From NCBI RefSeq assembly GCF_022748595.1, contig NZ_JALDSX010000017.1, forward strand, positions 1-64,000: a stretch of 64,000 nt of DNA, read 5' to 3'. This stretch comes from Brevibacterium sp. ZH18 (GTDB lineage: Bacteria; Actinomycetota; Actinomycetes; Actinomycetales; Brevibacteriaceae). Shown in pieces: positions 44,761 to 52,939 of this stretch (positions are counted from its first letter, which is position 1; every line of letters begins with the position of its first letter). The notes beneath the pieces were generated by a model. That model saw only the letters and a program-made list of their open reading frames with translations. It had not been told where the DNA came from and searched no databases. Both the position numbers and the translations under genes were made by a program.

Positions 44761-44800
44761 AAGAAACCGCCGTTCGGATCATCCGAACGGCGGTTTCTTC
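44761..44800. terminator. Bidirectional terminator after the small CxxC gene
   Basis: AAGAAACCGCCGTTCGGAT and its exact inverse ATCCGAACGGCGGTTTCTT meet around a tiny loop, with T-rich DNA after the stem. It separates the small gene from tRNA-Lys and can stop transcription from both sides. Confidence 0.9.
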
Positions 44801-44807
44801 TCTGCGG

Positions 44808-44880
44808 TGCACCCCCCGGGACTTGAACCCGGAACCCACTGATTAAGAGTCAGTTGCTCTACCAATTGAGCTAGAGGTGC
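44808..44880 (-). tRNA. tRNA-Lys (anticodon CUU)
   Basis: On the minus strand acceptor GCACCTC pairs with GGGGTGC, D-arm is AGCTCAATTGGTAGAGC, anticodon stem ACTGA/TCAGT holds loop CTCTTAA (anticodon CTT), and the T-arm is CCGGGTTCAAGTCCCGG. 73 bases, discriminator A, CCA not encoded. Confidence 0.96.
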
Positions 44881-44985
44881 GAGCTGCACATGTTGCGCAA
44901 CGAGATTTAATATTACTCAGGTTCACGGTCATCATGCAAACCGAGATCGAAGCATTTCAGATTTTGTGATCAACGTCGCAAACCT

Positions 44986-45073
44986 GCACGTCAGACGCGG
45001 GACTTGAACCTGGAACCCACTGGTTGAGGGTCTTGGCCAACCACGAATCGTCGCTGACCTGACTCAGAGGTAC
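44986..45073 (-). pseudogene. Decayed tRNA-Lys-like copy
   Basis: Upstream of the intact tRNA-Lys is a second tRNA-like stretch. Its 3' half (CAGTGGGTTCC, then GGTTCAAGTCCCG) matches the real gene almost base for base, and its 5' end (ACCTCT, TCA) is also recognisable. The middle, including the anticodon arm, no longer folds, and the acceptor stem is broken. The GroES-like gene reads into its 5' end and stops there. Confidence 0.65.
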
Positions 45074-45384
45074 ATGCCTGAACTCGACTGCTCTGCCGGC
45101 TCGGAGATCGCGTGGACGTCGCGCTCACGCAGGAGCACATATGCGGTCCCCTCGAGCTCCACCTCGGCGAGTTCCTCAGGGTCGTAGAGGACGGTGTCGC
45201 CGAGGTTGGCCTGCCGCACGTGCGGGCCGGCCGCAACGACCTTGCCCCACACGAGCCGCTTGCCCATGCTTGCGGTCGCCGGAATCACGATACCGGCCGA
45301 GGATTTGCGTTCCCCGGCCTCCTCGCCCGGATCGAGAAGGATCCGGTCGTGGAGCATGCGGATGGGCAGAGCGGTATCAGCCAC
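45064..45384 (-). CDS. GroES-like co-chaperonin
   Basis: A 106-residue Cpn10-fold protein. It keeps the pattern LHDRILLDPGEEAGERKSSAG with the mobile-loop Ser/Gly, GKVVAAGPHVRQANLGDTVLYD, and the YVLLRERDVHAI C-terminal strand. No groEL is adjacent, so it may be a second GroES-like copy rather than the main one. Start GTG 45384 overlaps the DUF3618 gene end by 8 bases. The last residues lie in the tRNA-like remnant, which provides its stop codon. Confidence 0.83.
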   Translation of the reverse strand: MADTALPIRMLHDRILLDPGEEAGERKSSAGIVIPATASMGKRLVWGKVVAAGPHVRQANLGDTVLYDPEELAEVELEGTAYVLLRERDVHAISEPAEQSSSGMYL

Positions 45385-45664
45385 GCTTGTTCCTGCCGGA
45401 CAGACCGACGACGAGGGCTGCGACACCGAGGACGGTGCCGACTCCGAGCGCAACGATCTCCGGCTTGGGGGAACCGTTGTCCTGCACGACATTGGCCTTC
45501 GCCTTGTTGACGGCGCGGGTCGCGATGACCTTCGGATGGATGCGGCCCACAAGTTCATCGATGTTGTCGGCGATGCGCTCTTCGCGCAGACGGATGGACT
45601 CCGCAAGCTGTGAGGGTGTTGCGGAATCGACGGTCACATCTGAGGTGTAGACGTTGTCAGTCAT
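45377..45664 (-). CDS. DUF3618 membrane protein
   Basis: A 95-residue actinobacterial DUF3618 protein. The signature SQLAESIRLREERIADNIDEL near residues 18-38 is followed by a helix with the RAVNKAKA repeat and one C-terminal membrane segment (about 70-90) ending in Arg/Lys. GGAGG lies about 10 bases upstream of the ATG. It overlaps the GroES-like gene. Family members are small membrane proteins of unknown role. Confidence 0.85.
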   Translation of the reverse strand: MTDNVYTSDVTVDSATPSQLAESIRLREERIADNIDELVGRIHPKVIATRAVNKAKANVVQDNGSPKPEIVALGVGTVLGVAALVVGLSGRNKRG

Positions 45665-45758
45665 CGGGTCGTGTCCTCCGGGTCGCGAATACTTACATGC
45701 ACGTGGCGGGGGTGCCACGGTGCCTCGTGTCAAGCTTAACCGCTGGAATCTCTCAGTG

Positions 45759-46544
45759 TCAGATATTGGGTGCGGAGAGCCGAAAAGTCACGACCTCGAC
45801 GTTCGCGTCCTCAGGCATCGCAGGATAGTGCTCACGCAGATTGGCGACATACCCCTCGGAGGTCGGGCTCTTGCTCAGCTGCAGGATCTGCGGTGTCAGT
45901 TCGCTGAGGCGATGAGCCTCGACCGAGGTGATCTCCACCGGGACCGTGCCAGAGTCCGTGTTCTCGAAGTAGGCGAGGGCTGGCCCGGCCGTGTGGGATT
46001 CGTTCCAGCGTACGGTCAATGTCTTCCTCGCCGAGGCGATCGCATCGAAATATCGGGCGTTGAACCTCAGGAGTCGGGTTGGTTCCGCATCCGGATGGCG
46101 ATAGGAGCGGGGGAGGAGCGCGGCGATCGGCGCGATGTCGTACGTTGATCCGCTTGCCGTTCCTGCCGCACCGGCTGTCCCTGCTGTCTCAGCCATCGCC
46201 GAGGTGGTTCTGCCCGGTTGCTCCGGCAGCGCGATGAGTGCGTCGGGGTGCAGGTCGAGGATGACCTGGCGGCAGCGTCCGCATGGGGCGAGCAGCCCGC
46301 GGTCGTCACAGCCTGCAGCTGCGATCGTGACCAGGGGGCCGGCGTGGGCAGCTGCGGCCGCACCGATGGCGACGAGCTCAGCGCAGGGGCCGCCGGTGAA
46401 GTGATGGACGTTGACTCCGGTGTGGATGCGACCCAGCGTGTCCATGACTGCCGCGGCCACTGTGTGGTTCGGGTCGTCGCCCAGTTTCGCCGCCAGTGCC
46501 TGCGCAGCATCGATGACGCGCAGTTCTGAGTCGAAGAGGTCCAT
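45759..46544 (-). CDS. Cytidine deaminase fused to an ASCH (YqfB-like) domain
   Basis: A 261-residue two-domain enzyme. The N-terminal domain (1-115) is a cytidine deaminase: zinc ligands Cys54 (in PCAE, with proton-shuttle Glu56), Cys88 and Cys91 (PCGRC). After an Ala/Gly/Thr linker, residues 157-261 form an ASCH domain whose ARKTLTVRW segment matches E. coli YqfB's (R)KTxTxR active loop, and whose end (LREHYP, VVTFRL) also resembles YqfB. YqfB removes acetyl from N4-acetylcytidine, so one chain could give cytidine then uridine; that is inference. TAAGAT lies six bases before its ATG (leaderless). Confidence 0.88.
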   Translation of the reverse strand: MDLFDSELRVIDAAQALAAKLGDDPNHTVAAAVMDTLGRIHTGVNVHHFTGGPCAELVAIGAAAAAHAGPLVTIAAAGCDDRGLLAPCGRCRQVILDLHPDALIALPEQPGRTTSAMAETAGTAGAAGTASGSTYDIAPIAALLPRSYRHPDAEPTRLLRFNARYFDAIASARKTLTVRWNESHTAGPALAYFENTDSGTVPVEITSVEAHRLSELTPQILQLSKSPTSEGYVANLREHYPAMPEDANVEVVTFRLSAPNI

Positions 46545-46550
46545 GCTGCG

Positions 46551-46556
46551 ATCTTA
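46551..46556 (-). promoter_or_regulatory. Predicted -10 box of leaderless deaminase-ASCH gene
   Basis: On the minus strand TAAGAT lies exactly six bases before the ATG of the cytidine deaminase fusion. A 19-base direct repeat lies just upstream of it. Confidence 0.5.
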
Positions 46557-46558
46557 GG

Positions 46559-46596
46559 CCAGCAGTGTGAGAACCAGCCAGCAGTGCGAGAACCGG
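46559..46596. repeat. Direct repeat in the deaminase promoter
   Basis: CCAGCAGTGYGAGAACCRG occurs twice with a 19-base period immediately upstream of the predicted -10 box. It could be a regulator site or a simple duplication. Confidence 0.55.
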
Positions 46597-46641
46597 AGGT
46601 CGCCGGTGAGTCAGGCAGGGGTGGTCGGTGGCAGAGGCGTG

Positions 46642-48237
46642 TCAGTTCTGCTTGTTGCGTCGTCCGACGAGGTAGATGATGAATCCGACTGCGCCCATGC
46701 CGAACGCAGCGAGGACGAAGACCGGCCACGTGCTCACGATCGTCGAGACGATCGATTCCCCGAAGGAGGTCGATGGTGGTTTGTCAGCACGCGGCTGGGG
46801 CTGGTCGCCGCCGGTGATGAGGTCTGTGTCGTTGTCTGGAACTGGTGTGTCAGGGTTCCGCGGCACTGGGTCCGAATAGTCAGGAGGCGGGGCGGTGCCT
46901 TCGCCTCCAGGCAGCCAGCCGTCACCGGCATCTCCGGGGATCTGATCACGCGTATCGGATGAGCCATTGCCGGTAGCCGGATCTGGGGTGGTGTCATTGC
47001 CGTCCGGTCCGTCATCGCCAGATGATGAACCGGTGCCGTTCTTGTCGGTGTCAGACTTCTTGCCGTCAGCAGAGCTGTTCGAATCGGAGTTCTTCGAGTC
47101 CGCACCGCTGGAGCTCGAACCGTCGGCATCGGCCGAATTCGAACCGTCAGACTTCGCCAACGAGCTGTCAGACTTCGACGAGGAGCCGGAGCTCGCGGAG
47201 GAGTCAGAGCTCGAGGAGGAGTCGGAAGTCGACGACTGCTTGGCTGAATCAGCGTCGGCGGAGCTCGTACTCTTCGAGGAAGTGTCTGCGGAGCTCTTGG
47301 AGTCGGAGGTCGATGACGCGGAGGAGCTGCCATCAGAGGCTGACGAGCTGTTCGATTTCGCGGTGTCTGAGCCATCGGAACTCGTCGTGGCATTCAGATC
47401 GGTGGTGGCATTGCTGGTGCTGTCCGAGCCCGCAGCCCCAGCCGTATTCGAGCCGTCGGTCGAACTCGCCGCCTTGGCGCCAGCAGAAGCCTTCGCATCA
47501 CTTCCGGTGCCGGGGTCGTCCGGATATTCGGTGTCGGTGACCGAGATCTTCTCGTCCTTCACCTCGAAGTTCCAGTCGGGGGTCGTGCCCTCGAAGTTGT
47601 CGAACTTCATGTGTTCGCCCGGTTTCGCAGCATCGACGACGTATCCATCGGCGTGCAACTGAAATTCGCTGGGCGTTGCCGCCTGAGCTGCCGAGGGGAC
47701 TGGGTTTCCGCTGTCATCGGTACCGCTGTCTGATTCGGTGCCGGCCGCAGGAGTGTCACCGGAAGAACCGGGACCGGACTCATTCTGCGTCGGCCACCGT
47801 TTGGCAGCTTTTTTGGTGGGAAGGGTGAAAGTCTTTCCCACCCAGCTCTCCGGCATGCTTCCCGACTTCTTATCGGGAGCTTTGAGGTGGAAGGTGTTGT
47901 CGGTGTCGTCCCACTTCGCCTTCAACGGCGCTGATGTTTCACACGGGGGATCGCCCTCGGTGAACTCTGTCGGCGTTTTGCAGGCGTGGTCCTTGCCATC
48001 GTCGTTTCCGCCGGAGTCTGCATCGGCCGTCGAGGAACTTGTCGCTGTCGAACCTGCCGAGTCCGCCCCTGCCTCGGCGTTCGAACTCGGATCAGCGGTC
48101 GCGGTGGCGGTGGCAGTGGGAACCGGAACAGGTGCTGCGTCAGCAGCCGATATCGTACCGAGGAACGGGAGCATCACCAGGGCAAGAGCAGTGCCGACGG
48201 CAGCCGCGCGGCGGCTGAGCTCGTGGGTGACTGGCAC
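46642..48237 (-). CDS. Serine-rich, membrane-anchored surface protein
   Basis: A 531-residue exported protein. A signal peptide (hydrophobic run ending near SAADAA) is followed by a Thr/Ala/Ser-rich segment and a soluble region with Cys pairs (HACKTPTE, DPPCETS) and a repeated APDKKSG/LPTKKA section. Next comes a long Ser/Asp/Ala low-complexity stalk (about residues 270-430) and a C-terminal membrane helix with a positive tail (GRRNKQN). There is no LPXTG. I choose GTG 48237 because AAGGA lies 5 bases upstream and it gives a normal signal peptide. Probably a cell-envelope stalk protein; function unknown. Confidence 0.75.
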   Translation of the reverse strand: MPVTHELSRRAAAVGTALALVMLPFLGTISAADAAPVPVPTATATATADPSSNAEAGADSAGSTATSSSTADADSGGNDDGKDHACKTPTEFTEGDPPCETSAPLKAKWDDTDNTFHLKAPDKKSGSMPESWVGKTFTLPTKKAAKRWPTQNESGPGSSGDTPAAGTESDSGTDDSGNPVPSAAQAATPSEFQLHADGYVVDAAKPGEHMKFDNFEGTTPDWNFEVKDEKISVTDTEYPDDPGTGSDAKASAGAKAASSTDGSNTAGAAGSDSTSNATTDLNATTSSDGSDTAKSNSSSASDGSSSASSTSDSKSSADTSSKSTSSADADSAKQSSTSDSSSSSDSSASSGSSSKSDSSLAKSDGSNSADADGSSSSGADSKNSDSNSSADGKKSDTDKNGTGSSSGDDGPDGNDTTPDPATGNGSSDTRDQIPGDAGDGWLPGGEGTAPPPDYSDPVPRNPDTPVPDNDTDLITGGDQPQPRADKPPSTSFGESIVSTIVSTWPVFVLAAFGMGAVGFIIYLVGRRNKQN

Positions 48238-48346
48238 TGCGTTCCTTCGGATGGGGGCTCCGGACATCAATTGTTCAAGGGGGCATGACGTTCAGTCACG
48301 TCGTTGACCATCATAATGGCATTGCTGCGCACGATAAAGTTCCGCA

Positions 48347-50077
48347 TCATTGGTCGTTCCTGTCAGACTTCGTGTCGTACGCCTCGATCGTGGAGGCCGC
48401 GCCGTCGACGATGGCGGTGTTTCCGTGGTCGGTCAGAGCCAGCAGGTTGGTGTCCGTGCGGTAGGCGTGCTTGCCAGCCAACAGGCACGAGGAGTCGTTG
48501 TCGATGGTGCATGGGGTGATCGTGCCCCGAGGCTCGGACAGGTGGATGTCCTTGCTCGACGTGTCCATGAGCAGCAGGCCGGATTGGAGATCGAACAGGT
48601 ACGGACCGATGTAGGCGCGCTGTCCTCCCTGCCCGCGCACCCAGGACATCTCGCCGACGATGTCGGTTGTCGTCGTCACGGTCGAGAGGATCGAACCGTC
48701 CTTCAGGGAGTGGACGACGAGCTGAATGCGGTGCCCGGAGTTCGTCGATGCGCCCTGCTCGCCCCACAGGGTGATGGCTTTGCCGTGCCCTGCAGAGACC
48801 CACTTGATGATCTGGAGCCCATCGGCCGGAGCCTCGAGGTCGATGCTCCGCTTCTTCCCGGACTCGATGTTCGTCGCGTTGACCGGACCGTTCCAGTCGG
48901 AGCTGAAGAGTTCGTAGTTCTCGATGGCCATCGGCGTCGAACCCGACTCCGGTGTCGGAACATTGACCAGACCGTCAGCGCCGAACGTGGAGAGTTTGTT
49001 GCCCGATTTGATGAGCACGCTTTCGCCCGCCGAGGTGATTCGGGCCTTTTGCGGCAGCTGGTACTTCTTAGGTTCGCTCTCGCCGTCGAGCAGTGCTTCG
49101 GCGGTGTCGCCGGTCTGCCACAGCAGTGCCGCCTTCCCGTCGATGATCGTGTCGACGGCGAAGGTCGGTGCCTCGTTCGACTTCCCCTTGTACCGAGTTT
49201 TGCCTGTGGCGGAGTCGAGGACTTCGAGGTTGCCCTTGTCGACGACGAGGACGCCGCGGTCCGAAGCCGTCACCGAGGCATCTTTGGGAATCTTCGTCTT
49301 CCACTTCGGTGAATTGTCGTAGCCGGGGACGACGTCGTCGGTCTTGTCGACTGAGAGTTCGGAGGCCGGGTTGATCTGCTGTTCCGAATTGATGGTCTGC
49401 GGGGTCTCGGAGGAACCAGCGGGAACGAGGTTCGGGATGACGAACGCGCCGATCATGAGGATGACGATGCCGATGAGCACAAGGCCGGGCACCGTGATCT
49501 TCTTCAAGCGCTGAGGGTGACTCTGCGGGGCGCGCTTGCGCACCCGGGTCTTCTTGACCTTCGGCGAGGCAGGACCTGCAGGTCCGGAAAACGGCGTGCC
49601 GAGCGGATACGCCTCACCGGCTCCCGACTCGGCGTCGGATTTGGTCGGTTGGGCCGCCTCGGTGGGGGTGGTTCCATTGGACGCCGAGGTGGTCCTCGCC
49701 TCGGGTGCGTTCGTTCCGGAGCCCGCAGGCGAGGTCGCTGACGAACCTGTAGGTGCTGACGAAATCGTCGATGCCGGTGCGGCTGTCGGCTCGGACGCAG
49801 CAGTGGCTGATGAAGCCGAGAATGTGGGTGGGGGCGACTGTGGGGAGGCAGATGCTGGTGGGTCGGCTGCCGGGCCCACGCTTCCCGTGTCGTCGACGGT
49901 CACCTCGACGGACTGCTTGCCGTCGTCGATGGTCACGGACACCGGTGTCGCGGTCTCGCGGGCGTAGTCGCCGAGGTAGGTCATCGCCTGTCCGGTATCC
50001 GAGTACCGACTCGTCGCCCCTTCGAGGGAGAGGTAGGTGAACCCGTCCTGAGAGACGGAGATCAGCGCACGAGCCAT
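48347..50077 (-). CDS. Signal-anchored protein with extracellular propeller-like domain
   Basis: A 576-residue protein with four parts: a conserved-looking 70-residue cytoplasmic N-terminus (ALISVSQDGFTYLSLEG), a Pro/Ser/Ala/Thr-rich linker (about 75-185), a basic stretch before one membrane helix (about 205-228), and an external C-terminal domain with repeating strand patterns (LEVLDSATGKTRYKG, LFDLQSGLLLMD) like PQQ-type beta-propellers. AAGGAACC lies upstream of the ATG. It is 109 bases upstream of the serine-rich surface protein on the same strand. Perhaps a sensor or envelope assembly factor; not recognised. Confidence 0.75.
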   Translation of the reverse strand: MARALISVSQDGFTYLSLEGATSRYSDTGQAMTYLGDYARETATPVSVTIDDGKQSVEVTVDDTGSVGPAADPPASASPQSPPPTFSASSATAASEPTAAPASTISSAPTGSSATSPAGSGTNAPEARTTSASNGTTPTEAAQPTKSDAESGAGEAYPLGTPFSGPAGPASPKVKKTRVRKRAPQSHPQRLKKITVPGLVLIGIVILMIGAFVIPNLVPAGSSETPQTINSEQQINPASELSVDKTDDVVPGYDNSPKWKTKIPKDASVTASDRGVLVVDKGNLEVLDSATGKTRYKGKSNEAPTFAVDTIIDGKAALLWQTGDTAEALLDGESEPKKYQLPQKARITSAGESVLIKSGNKLSTFGADGLVNVPTPESGSTPMAIENYELFSSDWNGPVNATNIESGKKRSIDLEAPADGLQIIKWVSAGHGKAITLWGEQGASTNSGHRIQLVVHSLKDGSILSTVTTTTDIVGEMSWVRGQGGQRAYIGPYLFDLQSGLLLMDTSSKDIHLSEPRGTITPCTIDNDSSCLLAGKHAYRTDTNLLALTDHGNTAIVDGAASTIEAYDTKSDRNDQ

Positions 50078-50300
50078 TTACGGGGTTCCTTGAGTGCTAT
50101 CGACGATGGGACCGTGCCAATACTATTGAATACGAGCGCGCGGTCCTACCGTTTTACCGAAACCGTTATACATCTCTACACAATCGTTGCACGTCAGGAG
50201 ATCTATGTCTCATTGTGCACCATACGCGGTTCTGGTTTGCCCGGTCGTCACCGTCGCGTTAGGATGTATCTTGCTGTCTGCACCTGGGTGCAGCGCATGT

Positions 50301-50374
50301 GGTGGGTATAGCTCAGCTGGTAGAGCGCCGCGTTGTGGTCGCGGATGTCGCGGGTTCAAGTCCCGTTACTCACC
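50301..50374 (+). tRNA. tRNA-His (anticodon GUG)
   Basis: The acceptor GTGGGTA pairs with TACTCAC, the D-arm is AGCTCAGCTGGTAGAGC, the anticodon stem CCGCG/CGCGG holds loop TTGTGGT (anticodon GTG), and the T-arm has GTTCAAGTCCC. The extra G at 50301 faces discriminator C at 50374, the special feature of tRNA-His. No CCA encoded. Confidence 0.96.
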
Positions 50375-50381
50375 CCGAACG

Positions 50382-50427
50382 AGAAGCCCCGAGGGCCTTG
50401 GAAAGTCAAGGATCTCGGGGCTTCTCT
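50382..50427 (+). terminator. Terminator hairpin after tRNA-His
   Basis: AGAAGCCCCGAG pairs with CTCGGGGCTTCT, and inside it CCTTG pairs with CAAGG. A short T/C-rich tail follows. It lies 7 bases after the tRNA end. Confidence 0.85.
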
Positions 50428-50550
50428 CATTCCCGCTGAGAACCACCGCTCTGGACTTCCATCGGCGAAGTGACGATACTCGGTCGCAGGTGCCCTTCGT
50501 ATGAAGGACCCGATCCCAGAATTGAAGATTCGACGAACAGGAGACCGGCA

Positions 50551-50979
50551 ATGAACACACCAGAGAGCATCGCCTACACGGCAAAGGCCGAGATCACAGG
50601 CGGCCGCGACGGGCACGGAACATCCGATGACAAGGTCCTCGACGTCGACCTCCGCAGCCCCAAGGAGATGGGCGGACCCGGCGGCGGCACCAACCCAGAA
50701 CAGCTCTTCGCCGTCGGCTACGGCGCCTGCTTCCAGGGTGCACTCGGCCTCGCAGGCAAGGAACTCGGCATCGACACCTCGAAGTCCGTCGTCAACTCCG
50801 AAGTCGGCATAGGCAAGGAAGGTGAGAGCTTCGGCATCAGCGTCAAGCTCACCGTCACCGTTCCGGGCGTCGACCAGGACACCGCTCAGAAGGTCGTCGA
50901 GCGCACCCACGAACTGTGCCCGTACTCGAAGGCCACTCGCGGAAACATTCCGGTCGAGCTCGTCGCCATCGGCTCCTGA
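50551..50979 (+). CDS. ohr: Organic hydroperoxide resistance protein (OsmC/Ohr)
   Basis: Thiol peroxidase for organic and fatty-acid hydroperoxides. 142 residues from the ATG with AGGAGA upstream. The two reactive cysteines are in GACFQGAL and ELCPYSKATRGN, and NPEQLFAVGYG is the standard first-Cys context. No OhrR-type MarR regulator is adjacent; a tRNA terminator lies before it, so it has its own promoter. Confidence 0.95.
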   Translation: MNTPESIAYTAKAEITGGRDGHGTSDDKVLDVDLRSPKEMGGPGGGTNPEQLFAVGYGACFQGALGLAGKELGIDTSKSVVNSEVGIGKEGESFGISVKLTVTVPGVDQDTAQKVVERTHELCPYSKATRGNIPVELVAIGS

Positions 50980-51051
50980 CACAGGGCTGTCTGCCGGACT
51001 GATCACTGGCCCGACACCGGACTGACATCCGAATACTGTGCATCAGCGCCC

Positions 51052-51096
51052 ATCACGCCGGCATCCGAGATTCGTTTCGGGTTCCGGCGTGATTTG
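51052..51096. terminator. Hairpin between ohr and the ribokinase gene
   Basis: Perfect 10-base arms ATCACGCCGG and CCGGCGTGAT enclose 22 bases, followed by TTT. It probably ends the ohr transcript. Confidence 0.55.
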
Positions 51097-51128
51097 CGCC
51101 GTTCCGTCTCCCGGGAAATGCTGTAGCT

Positions 51129-52001
51129 GTGACCATCGACTTCGACCTCACCGTCGTCGGCAGCATCAACGCCGACATCACCGCCACCACGCGGCGTCTG
51201 CCCGCGGCCGGCGAGACCGTCGGCGGTGGCCGTCTCGCTCGCAGCCCGGGTGGAAAGGGCGCCAACCAGGCCGCCGCGGCGGCTCGACTCGGGGCGCGGA
51301 CGACGATGATCGGCGCCGTCGGATCAGACGCCTCCGGGGCAGCGATGCGCGAAGCCCTGACACGAGCGGGTGTCGGGGTCGATGACGTTGCCGTCGTCGA
51401 GGCCGAGACCGGTACCGCTCTGATCATGATTGATGGAAACGGTGAAAATCAGATCGCGGTCTGCGAGGGTGCCAACGCCCGCGTGCGCATCGACGACATC
51501 GAATTTCGCGCGCATGAGACAGTGCTGACCCAGCTCGAGATCTCACTCGACCTCATCACGGAGCTCGCCAGACGCGTGAAAGGACAATTCGTCGTCAACG
51601 CGGCTCCCGCCCTTCCTCTGCCCGCCGAGGTGGTTGATCGGGCCGATCTCATCATCGTCAACGAGACCGAATATGCGCTGCTCCCGCAGCTGAAGACGGC
51701 CAAAGCGGTGGCGGTCACCTATGGTGCGAAGGGCTCTGCTCTGCTCGAGAACGGGCGTCAGGTCGCCTTCGCCGAGGCGCTTCCGCGACAGCCGGTGAGC
51801 ACAGTGGGTGCAGGTGACGCATTCTGTGCAGCCCTGACGATCGCCTTGGGGTCAGGGCTCGATCCGCAGACCGCGCTGGGCGTCGCGAATGCCGTCGGCG
51901 CCGAGGCCGTGATGGATTCCGCCGCGCAGCCCGAATTCCGCAGACTCGACCACTACATCGCAGCCGCCGACACCTCGACCACGACGGAGAACACACCATG
52001 A
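51129..52001 (+). CDS. Ribokinase-family (PfkB) sugar kinase
   Basis: Phosphorylates ribose or a related sugar or nucleoside. 290 residues, start GTG. Signatures: VVGSINADITATTRRLPAAG at the start, SPGGKGANQAAAAARLGA (PfkB motif 1) and STVGAGDAFCAALTI (motif 2, catalytic Asp). Closest in pattern to RbsK. Its stop overlaps the downstream DHDPS-like gene (ATGA), so the two act in one pathway. A keto-deoxy sugar kinase is an alternative given the aldolase-type partner. Confidence 0.9.
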   Translation: MTIDFDLTVVGSINADITATTRRLPAAGETVGGGRLARSPGGKGANQAAAAARLGARTTMIGAVGSDASGAAMREALTRAGVGVDDVAVVEAETGTALIMIDGNGENQIAVCEGANARVRIDDIEFRAHETVLTQLEISLDLITELARRVKGQFVVNAAPALPLPAEVVDRADLIIVNETEYALLPQLKTAKAVAVTYGAKGSALLENGRQVAFAEALPRQPVSTVGAGDAFCAALTIALGSGLDPQTALGVANAVGAEAVMDSAAQPEFRRLDHYIAAADTSTTTENTP

Positions 52002-52924
52002 CCGACCAGACTCCTCGCACTCAGCGCTCCCTCTTCACCGGTCTGAGCGCCTTCCCGCTCACACCGATCCACAATGACGAGATTGACGAAGCAGAATATG
52101 TGGGCCTGTTGGAGCGTCTCGTCACGGCCGACGTCGATTCGATCACTGCACTGGGATCGACCGGCTCCTACGCCTACCTCAGCACCGACGAACGGGCACG
52201 GGTTGCCCAACTGACCGTCGCCAACTCCGGTGACACTCCTGTGCTCGTCGGCATCGGTGCCCTGCGTACGCGTGACGTGCTCGCCAACGTCGAGTCTGCC
52301 CAAACAGCCGGGGCTCAGGGGCTCCTCCTCGCGCCGGTCAGCTACCAGGCCCTGACCGAGGCGGACGTGTTCGAACTCTTCCGCACCGTCACCGCCGCCA
52401 CCGATCTTCCGGTCGTCGTCTACGACAACCCGGGCACCACGCACTTCACGTTCACCACTGAGCTCTACGGTCGCCTCGCGGCCCTCGACGGCATCACATC
52501 GATCAAGATCCCCGGCTTCGATGCCGCACCCGATGCCTGGTCTCAGCGTGTGGCCGAAATCCGTGATGCTGTCGGTGATGGGGTGACCATCGGAGTCTCC
52601 GGCGACGCGTTCGGCGCCGCAGGCCTCAACGCCGGATGCGATGCCTGGTACACGGCCGTCGGTGGAACCTTGCCGGCCCCAATGGTCGAGATCACCCGGG
52701 CTGCTCTCGCGGGGGAGTCCGAGAAGGCGGCGGCGCTGTCGGCCGATCTCCAGCCGCTGTGGGACCTGTTCACCGAATTCGGCGGCAGTCTGCGCGTCTC
52801 CGCCGCGGTCGCCGAGCATCTCGGCCTCGTCCGTCCGCAGTCCCTGCCCCTGCCGATCCTCGGCCTCGATGACGATCAGAAGCGAAAGGTCGCCGAGGTG
52901 GTCGACCGCCTCGAACTCAGCTGA
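51998..52924 (+). CDS. DHDPS/N-acetylneuraminate lyase family protein
   Basis: TIM-barrel class I aldolase of 308 residues. Schiff-base Lys is in GITSIKIPGF and the Tyr in VVVYDNPGT; the GSTGSYAYLSTDER loop replaces the usual GTTGE(S/A)xxL. Downstream of and overlapping a ribokinase-like gene, it is more likely a 2-keto-3-deoxy acid aldolase or similar catabolic lyase than lysine-biosynthetic DapA. The exact substrate is unresolved. Confidence 0.87.
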   Translation: MTDQTPRTQRSLFTGLSAFPLTPIHNDEIDEAEYVGLLERLVTADVDSITALGSTGSYAYLSTDERARVAQLTVANSGDTPVLVGIGALRTRDVLANVESAQTAGAQGLLLAPVSYQALTEADVFELFRTVTAATDLPVVVYDNPGTTHFTFTTELYGRLAALDGITSIKIPGFDAAPDAWSQRVAEIRDAVGDGVTIGVSGDAFGAAGLNAGCDAWYTAVGGTLPAPMVEITRAALAGESEKAAALSADLQPLWDLFTEFGGSLRVSAAVAEHLGLVRPQSLPLPILGLDDDQKRKVAEVVDRLELS

Positions 52925-52939
52925 GGATGCGAGAAGTGG

